A stretch of DNA of 64,000 nt from Luteibacter sp. dw_328 (GTDB lineage Bacteria; Pseudomonadota; Gammaproteobacteria; Xanthomonadales; Rhodanobacteraceae). How positions within the stretch are numbered: position 1 is the first letter of the stretch; the number at the start of each line of letters is the position of its first letter. The notes below the pieces were generated by a model. The model had not been told where the DNA came from. It saw only the letters and a program-made list of their open reading frames with translations, and made no database searches. The stretch lies in NCBI RefSeq assembly GCF_018449605.1, contig NZ_JAAVUW010000004.1:434001-498000 (forward strand), in the 5' to 3' direction. Shown in pieces: positions 28,525 to 38,427 of the stretch. Position numbers and translations under genes: made by a program.

Positions 28525-29166
28525 ATGAAGACACTCGTCCGTGCTTTTGCCCTCGTCCTGCTTGCCGGCTTCCTGTCCGGCTGTGGCTATAACGCCATCC
28601 AGCGCGAGGACGAATCCGTCAAGGCCGCCTGGTCCGAAGTGCTGAACCAGTACCAGCGCCGCGCCGACCTGGTCCCGAACCTGGTCAACACCGTGAAGGG
28701 CTACGCCCAGCACGAAGAACGCGTGCTTACCGAGGTCACCAACGCTCGTGCGAAGGTCGGCCAGACCCAGATCACCCCTGAGCTCGCCAACGATCCCGAG
28801 GCCCTGGCCAAGTTCCAGGCGGCCCAGGGCCAGCTGTCCGGCGCGCTCTCGCGCCTGATGGTGGTCAGCGAGAACTACCCCCAGCTCAAGGCCGACGGCT
28901 CCTTCCGCGACCTGCAGGCCCAGCTCGAAGGCACCGAGAACCGCATCACCGTGGCGCGCAATCGCTATGTCGCGGCCATCCAGTCCTACAACACGCTGAT
29001 TCGCTCCTTCCCGAACAACCTGACCGCCAAGGTCATGGGCTACAAGGTGAAGCCGAACTTCAGCGTCGAGAACGAGAAGGCGATCTCCACCGCGCCGACC
29101 GTGGACTTCGGCTCCACGCCGGCTCCGGCCCAGGCACCGGCACCGGCTTCCTCGGCCAGCCGCTGA
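28525..29166 (+). CDS. LemA-family lipoprotein
   Basis: 213 residues. A signal peptide ends in the lipobox L-S-G-C20 ('AGFLSGC'), so this is an outer- or inner-membrane lipoprotein. The LemA domain follows ('RADLVPNLVNTVKGYAQHE', about 40-180) with a Pro/Ala tail. LemA proteins associate with TPM-domain proteins; function is unknown. The start at 28525 (RBS AAGGAA) is chosen over an upstream in-frame ATG. The stop and the next start share TGATG. Confidence 0.93.
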   Translation: MKTLVRAFALVLLAGFLSGCGYNAIQREDESVKAAWSEVLNQYQRRADLVPNLVNTVKGYAQHEERVLTEVTNARAKVGQTQITPELANDPEALAKFQAAQGQLSGALSRLMVVSENYPQLKADGSFRDLQAQLEGTENRITVARNRYVAAIQSYNTLIRSFPNNLTAKVMGYKVKPNFSVENEKAISTAPTVDFGSTPAPAQAPAPASSASR

Positions 29167-30062
29167 TGTTCCGGTTCGCGGCGCGGCTGCTGCTCGCCGT
29201 CGCCCTGTTGGCGCCGCCACTGGCGGCGCTGGCGGACGGCGACGCCGCCGTGCCGACGTTGCAGCGGCACGTCACCGACCTCACCGGCACGCTAAGCGCC
29301 GACCAGGTCAACCAGCTGGATACCCGGCTGGCCGACCTGGAAAAGCGCAAGGGCGCCCAGGTGGTCGTGCTGATGGTGCCCACGACGCAACCGGACGACC
29401 TCGAGGGCTATTCGCTCAGGGTCGCCGAGGCCAACAAGATCGGCCGCAAGGGGCCCGACGACGGCGTCCTGCTGCTGGTCGCCAAGGACGATCGCCGGGT
29501 CCGCATCGAGACGGGCTACGGCCTCGAAGGTGCGCTTCCCGACGCGATCGCCTCACGGATCATCCGCGAGTACATGGCTCCCAAGCTGCGCACTAACGAC
29601 TACTACGGCGGCATCAACGACGCGCTGACGGCGATCACCCAGATCGTCGATGGCGAAGCCCTGCCGCCGCCGGTCAATCCCGACGAAGCCCATGAGCGCC
29701 GACACGGCGGTGGCAACCTGTTCCTGCCGCTGATCTTCGGCGTGCTTTTCCTTCGCGGGATCCTCGGACGCGCACCGCTGTGGGCGCGTATGCCCATCGG
29801 TGGTGCCGTCACGGGCGGACTGGCCTGGCTGATCATGAGCTCGGTGTTTGGTGGGGTCATCGGCCTCGTCGCTGGCGCCCTGTTCATGGCGATTCCGGGT
29901 GGTGCAGGTCGCTCCATCGGCGGCGGTGGCTGGGGCGGCTTCGGTGGCTTCGGCGGCGGTGGCGGTTTTGGTGGTGGCGGTTTCGGTGGCGGTGGGGGAG
30001 GCGGCGGCTTCAGCGGAGGCGGTGGCAGCTTCGGTGGTGGCGGCGCGTCGGGGAGCTGGTGA
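29166..30062 (+). CDS. TPM-domain membrane protein (YgcG-like) with Gly-rich tail
   Basis: 298 residues. A signal peptide (1-23), then a TPM domain ('LTGTLSADQVNQLDTRLADL', 'VRIETGYGLEGALPD', about 30-160) exposed to the periplasm, membrane segments at about 180-250 and a low-complexity tail of Gly/Phe/Ser repeats from about residue 255 to the end. Such tails are usual in YgcG proteins. It overlaps lemA by one base (TGATG) and the next TPM gene by one base, so the three are an operon. Confidence 0.92.
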   Translation: MFRFAARLLLAVALLAPPLAALADGDAAVPTLQRHVTDLTGTLSADQVNQLDTRLADLEKRKGAQVVVLMVPTTQPDDLEGYSLRVAEANKIGRKGPDDGVLLLVAKDDRRVRIETGYGLEGALPDAIASRIIREYMAPKLRTNDYYGGINDALTAITQIVDGEALPPPVNPDEAHERRHGGGNLFLPLIFGVLFLRGILGRAPLWARMPIGGAVTGGLAWLIMSSVFGGVIGLVAGALFMAIPGGAGRSIGGGGWGGFGGFGGGGGFGGGGFGGGGGGGGFSGGGGSFGGGGASGSW

Positions 30063-30562
30063 TGGACATGCAACGGATCTCTGCCAACCTGTTCGGCGCC
30101 TGGTTCCAGATCGGCCGCCAGTTCGGACCGGATACGCTCGACGCTGTCGCCGGCACGGTGTCGGCCGGTGAAGCCACGCATCGTGGTGAGCTGCGCGTAG
30201 CGATCGAATCGCGGCTGCCATTTTCCGCCGTCGCGTCGGGCGTCACGGCTCGCGACCGCGCGGCGATGCTCTTCGCGCACCTGCGCGTCTGGGATACGGA
30301 CGACAACTGCGGCGTCCTGCTCTATGTCCTGCTCGCCGAACATCGCATCGAGATCATCGCGGACCGCGGCATCGCCAAAGCCGTCGCGCCTGCCGAGTGG
30401 GAAGCCATCACCGCCCATATGCGCGATGCCTTCGCCGAAGGGCGTTTCCGCGAGGGAGTGCAGATCGGCGTGGCCGAGGCGGGTGCGTTGCTCGCGCGGC
30501 ACTTTCCGGCCGACGGGCGCCCGCGGGAGAACCAACTCCCGGATCGGCCCCTGGTCCTGTAG
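30062..30562 (+). CDS. TPM-domain protein, second copy
   Basis: 166 residues without a signal peptide. The TPM fold is shown by 'VWDTDDNCGVLLYVLLAEHRI' and 'EIIADRGIAKAV'. The start ATG overlaps the stop of the previous gene. This is the third gene of the LemA-TPM-TPM operon, a gene order common in proteobacteria. It is the soluble member and probably cytoplasmic, while the previous TPM protein is membrane-bound. Confidence 0.88.
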   Translation: MDMQRISANLFGAWFQIGRQFGPDTLDAVAGTVSAGEATHRGELRVAIESRLPFSAVASGVTARDRAAMLFAHLRVWDTDDNCGVLLYVLLAEHRIEIIADRGIAKAVAPAEWEAITAHMRDAFAEGRFREGVQIGVAEAGALLARHFPADGRPRENQLPDRPLVL

Positions 30563-30669
30563 TCCTGGCACATTTGCGTGACAGGGCGGCAGGCATACAC
30601 CCTTCGGGGAATGGTCCTGAGGCCTTTGCCGTAGCACCCTCGTCAGGTCATTCCCGTCCGGTGCGACGC

Positions 30670-31176
30670 ATGAAGACCTTTCTGTTCCTGCTCGTTCTCC
30701 TTCTCGGCCCGTCGCTGGCGCAGGCGCAGTCGGCCAACGACGAAGCGGCGCTCACCGCGCTTCCCCAGGCTTTCATCGATGCATGGAATCGCCACGACGG
30801 TCACGGCCTGGCCGTGCTCACGGAACGCGACGTGGATTTCGTCACGGTGGATGGCAAGTGGATGCGGGGACAAAAGGATTTCGAGACGTATCACACGCGC
30901 ATCCTGGGCGATCGTTTTCGCCTTTCGGTGAATCGCGTGATGGGCACCAACGTACGCTTTCTCGCGCCGGACCTCGCGTCTGTTCACTACACCTGGCAGA
31001 TCACCGGTGCCACGGATGCCGCCGGCAAGGCCGTGCCGCCACGCTCGGGCATCATGATGTTGCTCGCGCGCAAGCAGCATGGGCAGTGGCTTATCGCGGT
31101 GGGGCAGAACACGAACGGTGCGCCCGCTCGTAGTGAGGGCGCGGATATCGTTTCACCGCTGGCGCTGGTGCCCTGA
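30670..31176 (+). CDS. Exported SnoaL/SgcJ-EcaC-like protein (DUF4440 fold)
   Basis: 168 residues with a signal peptide (1-19, 'FLFLLVLLLGPSLAQAQ'). The NTF2-like fold is recognisable: 'ALPQAFIDAWNRHDGHGLA', 'DFVTVDGKWMRG', 'HYTWQITGAT'. SgcJ/EcaC-type proteins have no settled role and include ketosteroid isomerase-like binders and hydrolases. It lies convergent to the TonB receptor gene with a gap of 10 bases. Confidence 0.8.
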   Translation: MKTFLFLLVLLLGPSLAQAQSANDEAALTALPQAFIDAWNRHDGHGLAVLTERDVDFVTVDGKWMRGQKDFETYHTRILGDRFRLSVNRVMGTNVRFLAPDLASVHYTWQITGATDAAGKAVPPRSGIMMLLARKQHGQWLIAVGQNTNGAPARSEGADIVSPLALVP

Positions 31177-31186
31177 TCTACGTCGC

Positions 31187-34108
31187 TCAGAACTTCTGTT
31201 GGTAGCCCACGTAGAAATAGCGGTCGATGTCGAAGGCGGGGTTGTACGGCGGGCTGCCACCACCGGCGCTGGACACGTTGTAGTACAGCGGGCCCTTGCG
31301 CGCGAATACGTTGTTGATGCCGACGCGGAAGTTTCCGTTCCAGGGAGCCTGCCAACGTAACTGAGCGTCGTGGAACGCGACCGAACCCTTGCGGCTCACG
31401 CCGGTGGCGCCGCTGATGGCGTTGATCTCGTCAGGCCGGTTGCACTCGACCGTGGACGACCAGCACGAGTCCTTGAGTCCGTCGAAGTAACGCACGGTCC
31501 ACGTGGCACCGAAGCGCCGCCATGACCAGTCGAGCGAGAGATTCGAGCGTACGCGGTACAGGCCCTGCGCGCCGTTCATGTAACCGGCCAGCTGTCGTGG
31601 CGGAGAACCCGGACTACTCGATTGCGTGTAGTCCTTCAGATAGGTGCTATCGGAAAGCAGGGTGAACTCGCCGTAGCGCGTTTCCGGGAAGCGATAGTGC
31701 GCGCCGAGGTCATAGCCTTCCGTGCGCAACGTGCCCAGGTTGGCCAGGCTTTCGTCCAGGGACGTGATGTGCCCGTCCGCCGCGCGCGTGAAGCGTCCGC
31801 AATAGGTCGGGTCGTTGCGTACGTAGCAGAAGTTGAGGATGTCGCCCGCGAGGATCGGCGTGATCACGTCGCGGATGTCGACCTTGTAATAGTCGAGCGT
31901 GACATCGAGACCGTCGAGGTAGCCGGGGCTGTAAACCAAGCCGGCGGTGCGTGTGATCGACGACTCCGGCTTCAGTGCGGGGTTGGCACCGGTGCGAAAA
32001 GCGACGGGATTCTGGCCACCGGTGGCGGAGTTGACCTGGGCGCCCGACTGGTCGATCTGCCGATAATTCGCCGGTACACCAGCCGCGGCGCAGCGTCCAC
32101 GAACACCCGCGTCGGAAGCGGCCGCACCGTAGGCGCTGTCGCAGGGGTCGAGGAAGCTTTCGAAGCTCTCGCTCGAGCCGGCGTAGAGATCGGCGACGGT
32201 GGGTGCGCGGAAGCCCTCGGCATACGTACCGCGCAGAAGCAGATCGTCGAACGGCTTCCAGCGGAAGCTGTACTTGTTGTTGGTGCGTCCACCGAACGCG
32301 GTGTAGTGCGAGTACCGCGATGAGGCATTCACCGCCAGTTCGCGAGCGAAGGGCAGGTCGGTCAGCAGGGGTACGTCGAGCTCGAGATAGGCCTCGTTGA
32401 CGATGTAGCCGCCGTTGGTCGGATTGCTGGCCAGCTGGGTGGTCAGTCCGGCGGAATCGTCGGCATCGGGCACGTAGCGGCCGTTTTCGGTCCGATGCTC
32501 CAGGCCGCCGGCGACGCGCACGGTGCCGGCGGGCAGGTCGAACACACCGCCGGTCAGGTTGGCGACCACGTCGTTGGTACGGGTGACCTGATGAGCGGTG
32601 GTCGTGGACTGCACGTAGTTCCACACGGCGTCCGGCGTGCCACCGGGACCCGCGAGGATGTTCCAGGGCACGCAGCCTGCCGCGCGATCCGCGGCGTTCG
32701 CGCAGACGACGTTGCCATTGACGACCGCGGTGGGCCCGAGGGCCTTGGCCGCATTGACCAGATTGAGGTTGCCACTGTCGGTGCGGCTATCGCGTGCCTC
32801 GGAATACCCGTAGGTCACATCCCAGTTCCAGGTGCGATCGCCCCAGAGGAAGCTGCCCTCGGCGCCGGCATCGGCGTGGAAAGCCTTGCTCTTCGCCCAG
32901 CTGATGCGCGGCAGTTCGGTGGTGCGGCGGAAGAAATCGGTGTCGTAGCCGGGGAACGGGTTGTAGGCGTTGCCGGGATCGATGACGAGATCGCTGGTGC
33001 GACCCGAGCCACTCTCCAGGGGATAACCCGCGGCCTGGCTGCGCGTGTCGCGCACGCCGTAGCTCGCCATGCCGCGCAGGGCGATGTCGTCGGTGAGGTT
33101 GTAGCGGCCCGTCGCGAACAGGTTGCGCAGCTTGCTGCTGGCGCGGAAGGTCATGTCCTGCGGCGTCGAATATTTGTCGGCGTTGCTGTTGACGTCGTAC
33201 GGATGGTAATTGGCGAGATCCGCGGTGTTGCCGACCACGCCGCCGGGGTGGTTGACCACATAGCGGTTGGGCATCCACGAACCGTCGGTGGCATAGGAGC
33301 CGGCGCCGGCCGTTCCCGGCGCGCGGGGATCGACCACACCGCCATAGGGGCCCATGCCGAACCCGTCGTCGGGATGGCGCGGGCCATACGCCGTGCTGGT
33401 CAGCGAGCGCTTGCTGTCGGACAGCGCGTCGCCGTCTTCGTAGCTGGCGCCGAGAATGATCGAGGCGCGCTGGGTGCTTTTGCCCCAGGTGAACGTGCCG
33501 TTTTTCTGGCTACCGTCGCCCTTGCCGTTGACGCCGTAGAGCACATCCGCGGAGGCGCCTTCAAAGCGGTCGGTGGTGACAATATTGACGACGCCGCCGA
33601 TGGCGTCCGAGCCGTAGATCGACGAGGCGCCGTCCTTGAGGACTTCGATGCGCTCGACGATCGCCACGGGAATGGTCGAGAGGTCGGTGAGGCCGTTCAG
33701 GCTGGTGGCCCAGCGACGGCCGTTGACCAGGATCAAGGTACGCACGGCGCCAAGGTTACGCAGGTTGGCGTAGCGGCCACCGGCGTCGGTGCTGGACGAG
33801 AGCGTGTCCTGCGGGGTGACTTCCGGCGTCCCCGCGGACGGAATTCGGCCGATGACATCGGCCAGGCTGGTCAGGCCCGTGTCGCGGATGGCCTGGCGAT
33901 CCATGGTGAAGACGGGCTGGGCGGTTTCGACGTCGGTGCCGCGGATTCGCGAACCGGTGACGCTGACGTTCACCGGCGCAAGCATCTCGGCGGACGGGCT
34001 GGTCTCTTGGGCGCGGACGCCAATGTTGAGCAAACAGGCTCCGAGCGCTACGGCAAGCGCTACGCGTCGCCCTGCGACGAGGCGCTTGTGCCCGGAACTG
34101 ACGTACAT
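31187..34108 (-). CDS. TonB-dependent receptor, first copy
   Basis: 973 residues. A signal peptide ('VALAVALGACLLNIGVRAQ') is followed by a plug domain ('VFTMDRQAIRDTGLTSLADV', 'RTLILVNGRRWATSLNGLTD', 'IERIEVLKDGASSIYGSDA') and a large beta-barrel that ends in 'YFYVGYQQKF' with the terminal Phe needed for outer-membrane insertion. A longer N-terminal extension exists in frame, but the ATG at 34108 fits the signal peptide. It imports an unknown ligand with TonB energy. The S9 peptidase genes lie directly upstream on the same strand, so peptides are a plausible ligand (inference). Confidence 0.92.
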   Translation of the reverse strand: MYVSSGHKRLVAGRRVALAVALGACLLNIGVRAQETSPSAEMLAPVNVSVTGSRIRGTDVETAQPVFTMDRQAIRDTGLTSLADVIGRIPSAGTPEVTPQDTLSSSTDAGGRYANLRNLGAVRTLILVNGRRWATSLNGLTDLSTIPVAIVERIEVLKDGASSIYGSDAIGGVVNIVTTDRFEGASADVLYGVNGKGDGSQKNGTFTWGKSTQRASIILGASYEDGDALSDSKRSLTSTAYGPRHPDDGFGMGPYGGVVDPRAPGTAGAGSYATDGSWMPNRYVVNHPGGVVGNTADLANYHPYDVNSNADKYSTPQDMTFRASSKLRNLFATGRYNLTDDIALRGMASYGVRDTRSQAAGYPLESGSGRTSDLVIDPGNAYNPFPGYDTDFFRRTTELPRISWAKSKAFHADAGAEGSFLWGDRTWNWDVTYGYSEARDSRTDSGNLNLVNAAKALGPTAVVNGNVVCANAADRAAGCVPWNILAGPGGTPDAVWNYVQSTTTAHQVTRTNDVVANLTGGVFDLPAGTVRVAGGLEHRTENGRYVPDADDSAGLTTQLASNPTNGGYIVNEAYLELDVPLLTDLPFARELAVNASSRYSHYTAFGGRTNNKYSFRWKPFDDLLLRGTYAEGFRAPTVADLYAGSSESFESFLDPCDSAYGAAASDAGVRGRCAAAGVPANYRQIDQSGAQVNSATGGQNPVAFRTGANPALKPESSITRTAGLVYSPGYLDGLDVTLDYYKVDIRDVITPILAGDILNFCYVRNDPTYCGRFTRAADGHITSLDESLANLGTLRTEGYDLGAHYRFPETRYGEFTLLSDSTYLKDYTQSSSPGSPPRQLAGYMNGAQGLYRVRSNLSLDWSWRRFGATWTVRYFDGLKDSCWSSTVECNRPDEINAISGATGVSRKGSVAFHDAQLRWQAPWNGNFRVGINNVFARKGPLYYNVSSAGGGSPPYNPAFDIDRYFYVGYQQKF

Positions 34109-34237
34109 ACCCTGAAGCCTCCCAAGCCCCGCCATACCCCACCCGGGCTCGACGATCCCCCGAAGATAACGCGTGCGGCGTGACGGCGGCAACCGGCGGA
34201 AGTCATGCTCTCCTTCCGCCGGCCGCCTCCTGGCTCG

Positions 34238-36217
34238 TTACTGGGTCGATGCCGTCGTCTGCGGCTGGCCGGGGCCGATGTTCTTCTCCAGGAACGCCGC
34301 GAGCCGGTTGTACATCTCCTCGACATTGGCTGGCTTGACGAAGCCGTGGCGCTCGTCGGCCTTGGTCAGCGTCTCGTACGGCTTATGCGCCGCGTCCAGG
34401 GCGGCACGCATGGCCTTGAACTGGGCAAACGGGGCGCGCTGGTCGTCTTCGCCGTGAATCAGGAATACCGGCACGTCGATCTTGTCGGCGAGATGGACCG
34501 GGGAGTTCGCCGCCAAGTCGGCCTCGTCCCGGCCGATGACGCGGGTGAGGTAGTTGACGCCCGACTTCTTCTCCTGGATGTCGCCCTTGTTGTACATCAT
34601 GTCCAGATCGTAAATGCCGTCGTAGGCCACGGCGCACTTGAATACGCCCGGTGCGCGCACCGGGGTCATCAGGGCCGAATAGCCGCCGAAGCTGGCGCCG
34701 AAGACGCACACCCGCTTCGGGTCGGCATAGTTCTGCGCGATCGCCCACTTCACGCCGTCGATCAGGTCTTCCTGAATCCGGGTGCCCCACTTCAGGAAGC
34801 CGGCGGTTTCAAAGCTTGTCCCGCGCAGCGCCGAGCCCCGGTAATTCACCTGCAGCACGAGATAGCCGCGGCTGGCCAGGAACTGCGCGTTAGTGTCGTA
34901 GTACCACTCGTCGGCGATGCCGTGAGGGCCACCGTGGGGCAACAGCACCATCGGCAAATCGGCCTCCGGGCGACCCTTCGGGAAGGTGAGGATGGCCTCG
35001 AGTTCCAGGCCGTCGCTGGCCTTGAAGTGGAGGGGACGCCGCTCGGACATCGTCGCCGGGTCGATCCACGGCTTCGCATCGAACAGCTTGCTTACCTTGT
35101 AGGTTTTGGTATCGATGAGCATGTAGCGGCCGGGTTCGCGGTCGCTCGTCACCTCGAACATCAGTTGGCCGCCGTCCCGACTGAAGTCGACGAACTTGAC
35201 GAAGGTGCCTGGAAACTTCAGCGACAAGGCCATATGAAGCTTCGAGATCGGCGCCTGCGGGTCGATGTATTCAACCTTCGGAATGCCCGTGTCGACGATC
35301 GTGCCGAAGGGGCGCAAGGGCGCCGGCGTCCACAGGCCGCCTGGGGATACCTTGCCGAAGTCGTCCTTACGGATGACCTTGAGGTTGCTGCCGTCCTCGT
35401 CCTCTTCAATGAGCTCGCCGCCCCGGCCTTCGGGGCTTGCGACGGCATAGAACCGTTTGTCGTTGTTCGCCACGGAAGCCAGGGGCCGCAAGCCGCGATG
35501 TTCCTGATCGAGGGCGAGCTTCGCCCAGCCGCCGCCCTCGCGGTGGTACACCGCCCACTTGTAGTCGATACCATCGCCGTAAGCGAAGCGCGCCGTGCCA
35601 TCGGGCGCGATCATGAAGTTCATGTTGGGCTGGCCGATGTCGGCCAGCTGCTTGCGTGCACTTGTCTGCGCATCGATGTCGTATAGGGTGCTGCGTTCCT
35701 GGTCGTTCCACAGAGTGGCGCGCGCGTAGAAGTGGCCGTTCGCGTCGATCGGTGCGCCTTCGAGGGTGCCCCACCCGCGGTCGATCGCACGCGTAGCGTT
35801 GCGCCTGCCGACGGCTTCGTAACCGAAGAGGTAATCCGGGTTTTTGCCATTGACGTCGATGGCCATCAGCTCGCCGGTATACGAAGCCTGCCCGATCGAG
35901 CCGTCGATCTTGCCGCGTGCAACCACCAGTCGGGTGTTGCTGGCCCAAAGCATGTTCGCCGGTGTTTCGTAGGGCGGCATGCGGATCAGGGTCACCGGCG
36001 TGGTCATGTCGCCGACCTTGTAGATCGCCAGGCCATCGGTCTTGCCGTCGGGATCGTGGAAGGCCATGGAGACGTACTGGCCATCCGGCGAAAGGCGGGG
36101 CTCGGTGAGTGGCATCCGGCGGGCGAAGTCCGCCACCGGGATCAACTCGGCCGCACCGGCGGCGGTCGTGACAAGGCAAAGCGCGGCCAGCAACGGCCGC
36201 ACGAAACGGTGATTCAT
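34238..36217 (-). CDS. S9 family prolyl oligopeptidase-type peptidase, copy 1
   Basis: 659 residues. A signal peptide (1-23) makes it exported. An N-terminal beta-propeller (about 30-390) restricts access to a C-terminal alpha/beta hydrolase domain. The catalytic triad is Ser509 in '[10 protein letters not shown]', Asp592 in 'HGEDDQRAP' and His624 in 'DERHGF'. S9 peptidases such as dipeptidyl peptidase IV and acylaminoacyl peptidase release small peptides. The paralogue just upstream has exactly the same length. Substrate is unknown. Confidence 0.92.
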   Translation of the reverse strand: MNHRFVRPLLAALCLVTTAAGAAELIPVADFARRMPLTEPRLSPDGQYVSMAFHDPDGKTDGLAIYKVGDMTTPVTLIRMPPYETPANMLWASNTRLVVARGKIDGSIGQASYTGELMAIDVNGKNPDYLFGYEAVGRRNATRAIDRGWGTLEGAPIDANGHFYARATLWNDQERSTLYDIDAQTSARKQLADIGQPNMNFMIAPDGTARFAYGDGIDYKWAVYHREGGGWAKLALDQEHRGLRPLASVANNDKRFYAVASPEGRGGELIEEDEDGSNLKVIRKDDFGKVSPGGLWTPAPLRPFGTIVDTGIPKVEYIDPQAPISKLHMALSLKFPGTFVKFVDFSRDGGQLMFEVTSDREPGRYMLIDTKTYKVSKLFDAKPWIDPATMSERRPLHFKASDGLELEAILTFPKGRPEADLPMVLLPHGGPHGIADEWYYDTNAQFLASRGYLVLQVNYRGSALRGTSFETAGFLKWGTRIQEDLIDGVKWAIAQNYADPKRVCVFGASFGGYSALMTPVRAPGVFKCAVAYDGIYDLDMMYNKGDIQEKKSGVNYLTRVIGRDEADLAANSPVHLADKIDVPVFLIHGEDDQRAPFAQFKAMRAALDAAHKPYETLTKADERHGFVKPANVEEMYNRLAAFLEKNIGPGQPQTTASTQ

Positions 36218-36291
36218 CGTTTACTCCCCTGATGGTGCATCCATGTCGGCGCCCGGTCTCCGGATAGCTCCGTGAGCCGGGCGCCCGCGTG

Positions 36292-38271
36292 TTACTGCGT
36301 CGACGCTGTCGCCTGCTGACCGCTGCCTATGTTCCTGTCGAGGAACGCCTGCAGCTTGTTATAGAACTCCTCGATGTTCTCCGGCTTGACGAACCCGTGC
36401 TTCTCGCCGGACTTGGTGAGGACTTCATAGGGCTTGTGGGCAGCATCCATCGCCGCGCGCATGGCCTTGAACTGGGCGAAGGGCACGCGCTCGTCATCCT
36501 CGCCGTGAACCAGCAGGACCGGCACGGTGATCTTGTCGGCCAGATGGTCGGGCGAGTTCGCGGCGAGGTCGGCATCGTCGTGGCCGACCACCGTGGTGAG
36601 GTAGCTGCGCCCGGTCTTGGTCGATTTGATGTCGCCCTTGCTGTACATCATGGCCAGGTCGTACAGGCCCGCGTAGCCCACGGCGCACTTGAACATCCCC
36701 GGCTCGCGGATGGTGGTCATCATGGCCGAGTAGCCGCCGAAGCTGGCGCCATAGACACAGATGCGCTTGGGGTCGGCGTAGCTCTGGGCGATGGCCCACT
36801 TCACGCCGTCGATCAGGTCCTCCTGGACCCGCGTGCCCCAGTTGAGATAACCGGCCTCCTCGAAACCGTTTCCGCGACCGCCGGAACCACGGTAATTCAC
36901 TTGCAAGACCAGGTAGCCGCGATTGGCCAGGAACTGGGCGTCTTCATCGTAGAACCAGTCGTCCTTGATGCCGATCGGGCCGCCGTGCGGTACGAGCACC
37001 ATCGGCAGGTTGGTCTCGGGCTTGCCTTTGGGGAAGGTGAGGATCGCCTCGAGCTCCGTGCCGTCGCTGGCCTTGAAGCGTAGCGGGCGGCGCTCGGCCA
37101 TCTTTTCGGGGTCGATCCAGGGCGCGATGGCGAACAGGCTGCTTGCCTTGTACGTCTTGGTGTCGATCAGCATGTAGCGGCCCGGGTCGCGGTCGCTGGA
37201 TACGCCGAACATCAGCTGGCTGCCGTCCTCGCTGAAATCGATGAAGTTGACGAAGCTTCCCGGGAACTTCAGCGACAGCGCCCTGTGCAACTTGGAAATG
37301 GTTTCCTGCGGATCGACGTAGGTCACCTTGGGAATGCCACTCTCGGCGTAGGTGCCGAAGGGGCGCAGCGGCACCGGTGTCCACAATCCGTTTGACGTGA
37401 CAAGACTGAAATCGTCCTTGCTGACCACCCGACGATTGCCGCCATCCTCGTCCTGCTCGACGAACTCGCCACCCATGCCGTTGGGACTGTAGCGAGCGTA
37501 GATGCGGTTGCTGCCGGCGACCGAGGCGATGGGAACGAAGCGCTGCAGATCTCCGTTCTCGGGCACCTTGGCCCAGCCGCTACCTTCGCGATGGAACACC
37601 ACGTAGGTGAAGTTGGTGTCCGTGCCGAACGAGAATTTCGCGACGCCATCGGGCGAGATCATGAAGCTCATGTCGCCGATGCCGATGTCGGCCATCTGCT
37701 TGCGGGTACTGGAGGTGGCGTCGACGTCGTAGAGCGTGCTGCGGTCCTTGTCGGACCACGACGTGGCGCGCAGGTAGAAGTGACCGTTGCTCTGCGCCGG
37801 TGTGCCTTCGATCTCGCCCCAGCCCGAGTCGGTCTGGCGCGTGGCCGAGCGCTTGCCAACCGCCTCGTAGCCATACAGGTAGTCGGGATTCTTGCCGTCG
37901 ATATCGACGGCCATGATCTCGCCGGTGTACGAGGTGTTGCCGATCGAGCCGTCCTGCTTGCCGCGGGCAACGACCAGACGCGTGGCGCTCGCCCAGACGA
38001 TCTCGGCCGGGAGCTCGTAAGGGGGCATCCGGATGAGGGCGACTGGCTGGGTCGGTTTCTCGACAAGGTAGATGGCCACCCCGTGCGACTTGCCATCCGG
38101 GTCGTGATAGACCACCGAGAAATGTTTGCCGTCGGGCGAGAGGCGCGGCATGGTCAAGGGCAGGCGACGGGCGAAATCGGCCGCCGGAATGAGATCGGCG
38201 GCAGCTACGCCGGTGGCACACGCGGCCAGGCACAACGCGGCCAGCAGCGGCCGCGCGAAGCGGTACTTCAT
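36292..38271 (-). CDS. S9 family prolyl oligopeptidase-type peptidase, copy 2
   Basis: 659 residues, same length as copy 1 and highly similar over its whole length, including the tail 'TASTQ'. A signal peptide (1-24) precedes the propeller domain. The triad is Ser510 ('[10 protein letters not shown]'), Asp593 ('HGEDDERVP') and His625 ('EKHGF'). The start at 38271 is chosen because the signal peptide begins there; the longer open frame upstream is antisense to lgt. The tandem pair arose by duplication and precedes the TonB receptor on the same strand. Confidence 0.92.
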   Translation of the reverse strand: MKYRFARPLLAALCLAACATGVAAADLIPAADFARRLPLTMPRLSPDGKHFSVVYHDPDGKSHGVAIYLVEKPTQPVALIRMPPYELPAEIVWASATRLVVARGKQDGSIGNTSYTGEIMAVDIDGKNPDYLYGYEAVGKRSATRQTDSGWGEIEGTPAQSNGHFYLRATSWSDKDRSTLYDVDATSSTRKQMADIGIGDMSFMISPDGVAKFSFGTDTNFTYVVFHREGSGWAKVPENGDLQRFVPIASVAGSNRIYARYSPNGMGGEFVEQDEDGGNRRVVSKDDFSLVTSNGLWTPVPLRPFGTYAESGIPKVTYVDPQETISKLHRALSLKFPGSFVNFIDFSEDGSQLMFGVSSDRDPGRYMLIDTKTYKASSLFAIAPWIDPEKMAERRPLRFKASDGTELEAILTFPKGKPETNLPMVLVPHGGPIGIKDDWFYDEDAQFLANRGYLVLQVNYRGSGGRGNGFEEAGYLNWGTRVQEDLIDGVKWAIAQSYADPKRICVYGASFGGYSAMMTTIREPGMFKCAVGYAGLYDLAMMYSKGDIKSTKTGRSYLTTVVGHDDADLAANSPDHLADKITVPVLLVHGEDDERVPFAQFKAMRAAMDAAHKPYEVLTKSGEKHGFVKPENIEEFYNKLQAFLDRNIGSGQQATASTQ

Positions 38272-38427
38272 GTTCGACTCCCCTTGCTTTGGTGTACATC
38301 CTTTACACGCCGTCCTCCCCGGACAGCGCCCACGCCGGGATATAGCCCATTCCGGGGCCGCCCACAAGGCGACCTGCGGGCCGGAGGGGGCGGTACACTT
38401 GCGTCCTGCGTTCTTCCTGGGGCCTCC

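Noticed and set aside
29945-30059. Gly-coding GGCGGTGGC repeats as a possible DNA repeat element
   Set aside because: They encode the Gly-rich tail of a YgcG-type protein, which is normal for this family.
30569-30580. TGGCACATTTGC upstream of the SnoaL-like gene, resembling a -24/-12 element
   Set aside because: The spacing between GG and GC is too short for sigma-54, and no activator is nearby.
37591-38427. N-terminal extension of the lgt frame into the S9 peptidase region
   Set aside because: It is antisense to the peptidase gene; Lgt homology starts at 38428.
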